Of a stretch of DNA of 64,000 nt, positions 59,380 to 64,000 are shown piece by piece. Under the pieces are notes generated by a model. It searched no databases. It saw only the letters and a list, made by a program, of their open reading frames with translations, and had not been told where the DNA came from. The position numbers were made by a program, and so were the translations under genes. This DNA comes from Canna indica (taxonomy: Eukaryota; Streptophyta; Magnoliopsida; Zingiberales; Cannaceae): assembly GCA_034359265.1 (NCBI GenBank), contig CP136891.1, positions 80,654,501 to 80,718,500 on the forward strand. Direction: 5' to 3'. Every line of letters starts with the position of its first letter. Position 1 is the first letter of the stretch.

Positions 59380-61412
59380 TTATAGACTACATTATGACAT
59401 GATTTTTCACAAAAATGGAAACCTTTTAAAAGCAAAATTAAGTGGAAATAAAACCTATTAAAAGCAAAATAAAAATGGAGATAACCTATTAAAGCATAAT
59501 TAGTGGAGATAATGTCATTGAATGAAGATTCTATTATTTCAATTTATTTTCAAGATCCTCGGCCTCAGAGCCCTTAATGACCCCGAGCGTGGCCTTGCCT
59601 TATACTCCTCGACGAGTTCGGCTTGACCCCAAGCGCGGTCCTCGACCTCAGCGCTACTACTTCCAGTCTTAGAGTCCTTAATAACCCCGAGCGCGGTCCT
59701 GCCTTACGCTCCTCGGCGAGCTCGGTTGACCCCAATTGCAGTCCTCGATCTCAGCGCCACTACTTCTATTCTCAGAGCCCTTGAAGACTCAAGCTCCTAC
59801 GCCCTCAACGATCCAAAGTGCGCTCCTCGCGAGACCAGATTTCTCTGAGTCTGGTCCTCGGCCTCGGCACCTCACCATCGGCCTCAGCGCCCCCCCACTT
59901 TCACGATTCAAACATCTTCGAAGGTAGCACACAACTACCGAACAGATTATCTTAGCCGTAACTTCATTTTTGGGCAAGAACATACAATCGACATCAGTCG
60001 ACAAACACGATGTCGACGTCGTTCGACATATTGGCCGGAAAATGGCCAGACAACTCAGCGGAAACTAAAGAACAGCCAAAGAAAGACAGAAAAACATTTT
60101 CTTTATTCATGAAGCCCCACAAAGGGGAGATTTACATTTACAATCCCGAGAAGGGCGATCTACAAGCCTAAATACAAGTGCGGAAATATACAAAGATGTT
60201 GATTTACATAATTACTAGAGGAAAAAACATTTCATCGATGCAACTGTGGAGGAGCCACCATCGGGAAAAGGAAGCCCAACGATGAGCACACACCACAAAA
60301 CAAGAAGTCTCCACCACCAAATCTGCCAGCAGAACTTCCTACAATGCAGGAGGATGGTGGAAGAAGAGAGCCGACGACAAGGTGGAAGAAGAAGACACAA
60401 GGAGGCATATGCCCAGCAGTGTGAACCCACCTTAGTCCAACTACAGGAGATGCCCACGGTTGTACAACAATGTATGTTGCATCTCACCGTATGCTCTCCC
60501 CTTAAGCCCAGCGGTGCAAACCCACGACAATCTATTATCTACTCACCATTAGCCCAAGGCTGGCTCCCGAAGGAACGGTAATCTTCGATACTTCTCACTC
60601 CTTGGCAAACTCAAACATTCAGATTGCAAAATACATGGGGCTATTTATAGGCCCGAGAAGATCCGTCACCCTAACGGTCGTTCGCCACCTACCCACTAAC
60701 GGGGCCACGTTCGTCAATCAACAGTCGACATTTAAGGAACCTTGGAAACGGTCGATCAGATCTTTGGTAATAATTACTCCTTGTTAGAATTAATGATTAT
60801 ACAAGTGGCGGCATATGAAAAGACACTCTTTCTCCCGCTCAATCGTCACATTTGCCCCAAAAACACTAATCTGCGCCGAGATCTCCTAATCAGCACATTG
60901 ATCCAACCGATGCCTTTCTATCATACTGAAATCAGAGGTCGGCACACTACTTAGAGGTCGGCACGAAGTCCTCGGACTCCGGCTAAGCTCGGGGGCTGTG
61001 GACTGGACTACTACCTTTAGGCCCGGTCGGATTAGGCCCAGAAACGCTCACATACATGAACCAAACTCAAGTCAAGCCCAGATGGCTTATCCTGGGGGTT
61101 CCACCCGGCCATACAAGGATACTTCTATCCGCATTAATTACGAGGGATTCCACAATTACGAGCCCGACATCTCCGGGATAAGTCTCGACTCATTCTAAGC
61201 AACATTCCTACAAGATTACTAGAGAACATCACCGCCAATCATCCCTCATACAAACACGACGCACCTCATGTACCCTAGATTCCAATTTCTATTACCTCCA
61301 TCTTGACCACATCGTTACTTGAGCGTGAAAGTGTCTTTTGCAGGTCCCCCTGAAGTTACACCTGACTAGGAGGTGCACCAGACCGCATCGCTCCAACTTC
61401 AGGCAAGAACAA
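59380..61412. mobile_element. LTR-retrotransposon fragments (probable Gypsy type)
   Basis: It is composite, non-coding retroelement sequence. A 60997-61411 segment begins TGTGGACTGG right after a purine-rich tract (aagctcggggggc-like, 60984-60996). It contains the line acttgagcgtgaaagtgtcttttgcagg (about 61317-61344), very similar to the end part of plant Gypsy LTRs I remember, and could be a 3' LTR of about 415 bp. Upstream, 59560-59920 is GC-rich with a 104-bp tandem repeat, and 60090-60600 holds short broken frames. No gag, protease, reverse transcriptase or integrase motif is visible, and no second LTR in direct orientation. Confidence 0.6.
59567..59775. repeat. 104-bp GC-rich tandem repeat in retroelement sequence
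   Basis: Units start at agagccctta (59567), agagtcctta (59671) and agagcccttg (59774), each running through CCCCGAGCG, GGTCCT, CTCCTCG and GACCTCAGCGC(C/T)ACTAC. Two copies are full and the third is partial. CTCGGC/GGCCTCGG words are typical of GC-rich Gypsy untranslated regions. Confidence 0.8.
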
Positions 61413-61567
61413 TATATGAGTTAATGAGAAGGGGAAAGACATATCTGGGTTTTCCAAATACAACTCTTCACATCTCTCTCTCTCCACCAGCCAACTATCT
61501 TCTTCATCTTCAAAATTTCCAGCAATCAAAATAACGAAAATAGGTAATAACATCAGTCCTTATTGGC
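61413..61567. repeat. Right inverted-repeat arm flanking retrotransposon debris
   Basis: It is the reverse complement of the arm at 59235-59379; shared words include tgggttttccaaatacaact and ggaaattttgaa. Relative to the left arm it has an extra stretch near 61495-61510 (tatcttcttcatcttc). Homology ends sharply on both sides. Confidence 0.7.
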
Positions 61568-64000
61568 CCAAACTCGTGCTTGTACTCATATTCCATGGGT
61601 TCTTCGTGGGCAGATGCATCAATTAGCCATACAGTTATCATCGATGATAACTATCTGAGTGAAATTTGCTTAATTTCATTAGATATCTAGATTGAGAGTG
61701 GGAATCTGGAACATAATTGATAGGACTATATTCTGAAAGACATATATTGGTAAATTTTGTTTATGCTTAAACCCCTCAATGCTCTGAATCGTAATAATCT
61801 GGAAGACCAGATCAAAATCTTTGTCCTGATGCACATACATAGGCATTTTTTCGTTATGATGCATTGCGCTTCTAGCAATTATCAAGAAAATAAATAAAAA
61901 ATCTCATCTTAAGGGATGCCTGAGGGAATTGGTTCCAAATTATTCTCAACTACTTCTTTTTTTTTGAAATAGAAACCTGCTTCTTTTCAAGAGTAATGAA
62001 AAGTTACGGGTATTGAGAGAGGATAGAGGAAAACATGAAACAAATAAAATACGCTAGACATGCCATCACCACAGAGATAAAATTACATGATATCACATCC
62101 CATTGGACATCTGGAAAATTGGGTATCTTCTTATGAATGCATCAGCGGCAATAGCAGCAAGAATTAAGGTGGAGTGCGAGTTATTATTCTCAACTACTTG
62201 ATGGATGTGGCACCCTTAACCTATCTGCTTTTCATAGTTTCTGTACCTGTTATATTCTTCTTTTCAATTATATAAGTGCCTTTCATTGTACTTGTTTTGA
62301 ACCAAGTCTTTGTAATTGTTATTTGTTTAGCACATTATTGGGGCTTTAGAGAAATTGACGTGAAGGTTTATATGAACTCTCTTTAATTTAATTAAGTGGA
62401 TAGCCAATTTGCCTGCTTCAGAACACTGCATTTTATTGATAGAGATCATTTCCCTGTCAGTTATGTGATTTCACAGACATGTGTCAGAACTTAAATATAA
62501 TGAGTTAATGACAATGCTTAACAATGACATTTATAATTGTGTGCACTGACAATTAGTTGCTTGAAATAGAGGTAAGAATCCTTTGACACCAATTATTTGA
62601 GGCCAATACTTAATCTCAAATATCCTCTATTCAAGGGACTCTTTCTGGAGAAGTACACCTTTTAACACCAAGGTGCATTAATTAGAGAACCATCTCAGTC
62701 TAAATTACTTGGTTTATTAACTGTCTGGATAAGGCATTGGGGTCTGTAGCATAAGTACATAATCACAAAGGCTTTGTTCTTAAAAACACACAAATTTGTT
62801 TCCCTATGGCCTTGATTATGCTTAGATTTCTCATACTGTCCAAAACACTGGAATCTTAATGGCAAAATATATGTTTTGATTTCATGTATTTGGTCAAATT
62901 TTTGTTTGTTTATGTTCATGCACTGTGACTGTGCTTAAATCTATCAAATGCTATTAAAATTATGAGAATTGTATTATAAGGGAGGCCATTTGTTAGAGGA
63001 AAGTGGTTCGAAAGTGGTCTCAGATACCTCATAGGTGTGGTATCCTTTTATTATCTGTTTTTTGTGATTTCTGCACCTATCTTATATTCTTCTTTCAATA
63101 TCCTTATTTCGAATTAAGTCTTTGTAATGGTCCTTGAGGCAGGAGACTGTTTGGCTTTAAAAAATTTAGCATAAGCATGTAGTTGAACAATCTTTCAAGT
63201 GAAGTGGTTGGCCTATTTCAGACCACAACATTTGACTCAAATGATCATTTTCATGCTATATATGTTATATTTTCTAGTAATATATGTCAAAAACTGATTT
63301 AGATATAGTGGCCAAGTTTAACTTCCTGCACTTCCAATTAGTTGCTTGAGATAGAGGTAAGAATTATTAAACACCAGTTCTTGTGGTCAGTACTTAGGCA
63401 AAATCAAGCATCCTCTGTTTGAGGACTCTTTATGGCAAGATGCATCATCAAAACAGGAGTGTCATTAAATGAGCAAGTTGCCTGGATTGTTAGTTTTCTG
63501 GAATTCTGGATCAACCATAATTGCAGAGACTTTTCTGAAACACACATATTTGGTCAGTTTTATTTCCCTATATTTCGGCATTGTGTTAAATACCTTAGCT
63601 CTGAACCACAGGAATTAGAAACATAATAGCGAAATCTTTGTTTTTTATGTGAATTTACTCATATGATGGAGAGAAACAACGTTTCTTGATCACTACGCTG
63701 TTCAGTTCACTTGGACAGATAAGAGAACCTGGAAGAGTATTCTCCAACAATTCCATCTTAAATTTTGTGCACTTTCAACTGTTGCTTCGAGTAGAGGTAA
63801 CAATCCATCCACTCCGGTTCTTCAAGGTCACACTACTTGGTCACCATCATTGTTCAAATTTCCCAAGGCATTGGGTGCAGATGAAACACATGTATGCAAC
63901 CAGGATTGTTGTTACTGCCATTATATAGGAACAAGATAGATTCTTTCTGATCCAACCCTACAACTCAAATGTGCAGGTCAGTGAGAAGCAAGAGCTCATA
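61568..64000. repeat. Diverged repeat array, three to four units
   Basis: Related segments recur on the same strand. The line attagttgcttgaaatagaggtaagaat (about 62553) returns at about 63337 and in weaker form at about 63779. The line cttatattcttctttcaat near 63081 matches gttatattcttcttttcaat near 62249. Minus-strand translation of 61679-61885 also resembles that of 62695-62919 (KHKQNLPIYVF against KHNQGHRETNLCVF). The spacing of the two clearest units is about 780 bp, and the array runs off the window. No intact gene is visible. Confidence 0.5.

Noticed and set aside
1..64000. CRISPR arrays, bacterial operons or viral insertions
   Set aside because: The repeats are tandem duplications or transposon ends, genes are spliced plant genes, and no viral protein motif was seen.

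Overview
The window looks like nuclear DNA of a flowering plant, most probably a monocot. The genes have GT-AG introns and plant-only families (an E-class PPR protein, an NPF7-type NRT1/PTR transporter, a long LDL3-type histone demethylase). Some coding exons are very GC-rich (transporter last exon, start of the PPR gene) inside AT-rich non-coding DNA, as is common in monocots. All exon models were built by hand from splice sites and reading-frame continuity. Gene names rest on remembered family sequence, not on a search.

Layout. 1-2.4 kb: a Harbinger-type Myb/SANT ORF1 gene and one element end. 3.7-17.8 kb (+): an eight-exon LDL3-like gene whose introns are swollen by transposon insertions. 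17.8-26.2 kb: mostly gene-free. 26.2-26.6 kb (-): a small plant gene of unknown function. 30.2-36.0 kb (-): a twelve-exon DUF21/CBS (CNNM-like) membrane protein gene carrying a complete TRIM in one intron. 36-44.7 kb: AT-rich, with two nested hAT-like elements. 44.8-46.9 kb (+): DDA1. 47.3-49.4 kb (+): an intronless PPR gene. 49.6-50.6 kb: a Mutator-type MITE with a second MITE inside it. 50.7-51.5 kb (+): a doubtful small gene. 54.2-54.7 kb (-): a small uncharacterised gene with a probable 9-nt last exon. 55.1-58.7 kb (-): the NPF7 transporter, two introns of which carry insertions. 59.2-61.6 kb: LTR-retrotransposon debris between inverted arms. 61.7-64 kb: a diverged repeat array.

The genes do not form a pathway. 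LDL3 (H3K4 demethylation), DDA1 (CUL4-DDB1 ligase adaptor), PPR (organelle RNA), DUF21/CBS (probable Mg2+ transport) and NPF7 (nitrate/K+ transport) are ordinary neighbours. I found no previously undescribed biological system. The most distinctive signal is a set of hAT-like non-autonomous elements, several with exact or 7-of-8 8-bp target duplications. Each family has its own short subterminal motif (TACCG, GGCGC, CTCGTC, GGTTAATCG, TCGAACCCG, GGAAAC). They sit mainly in introns, and one lies right beside a splice acceptor.
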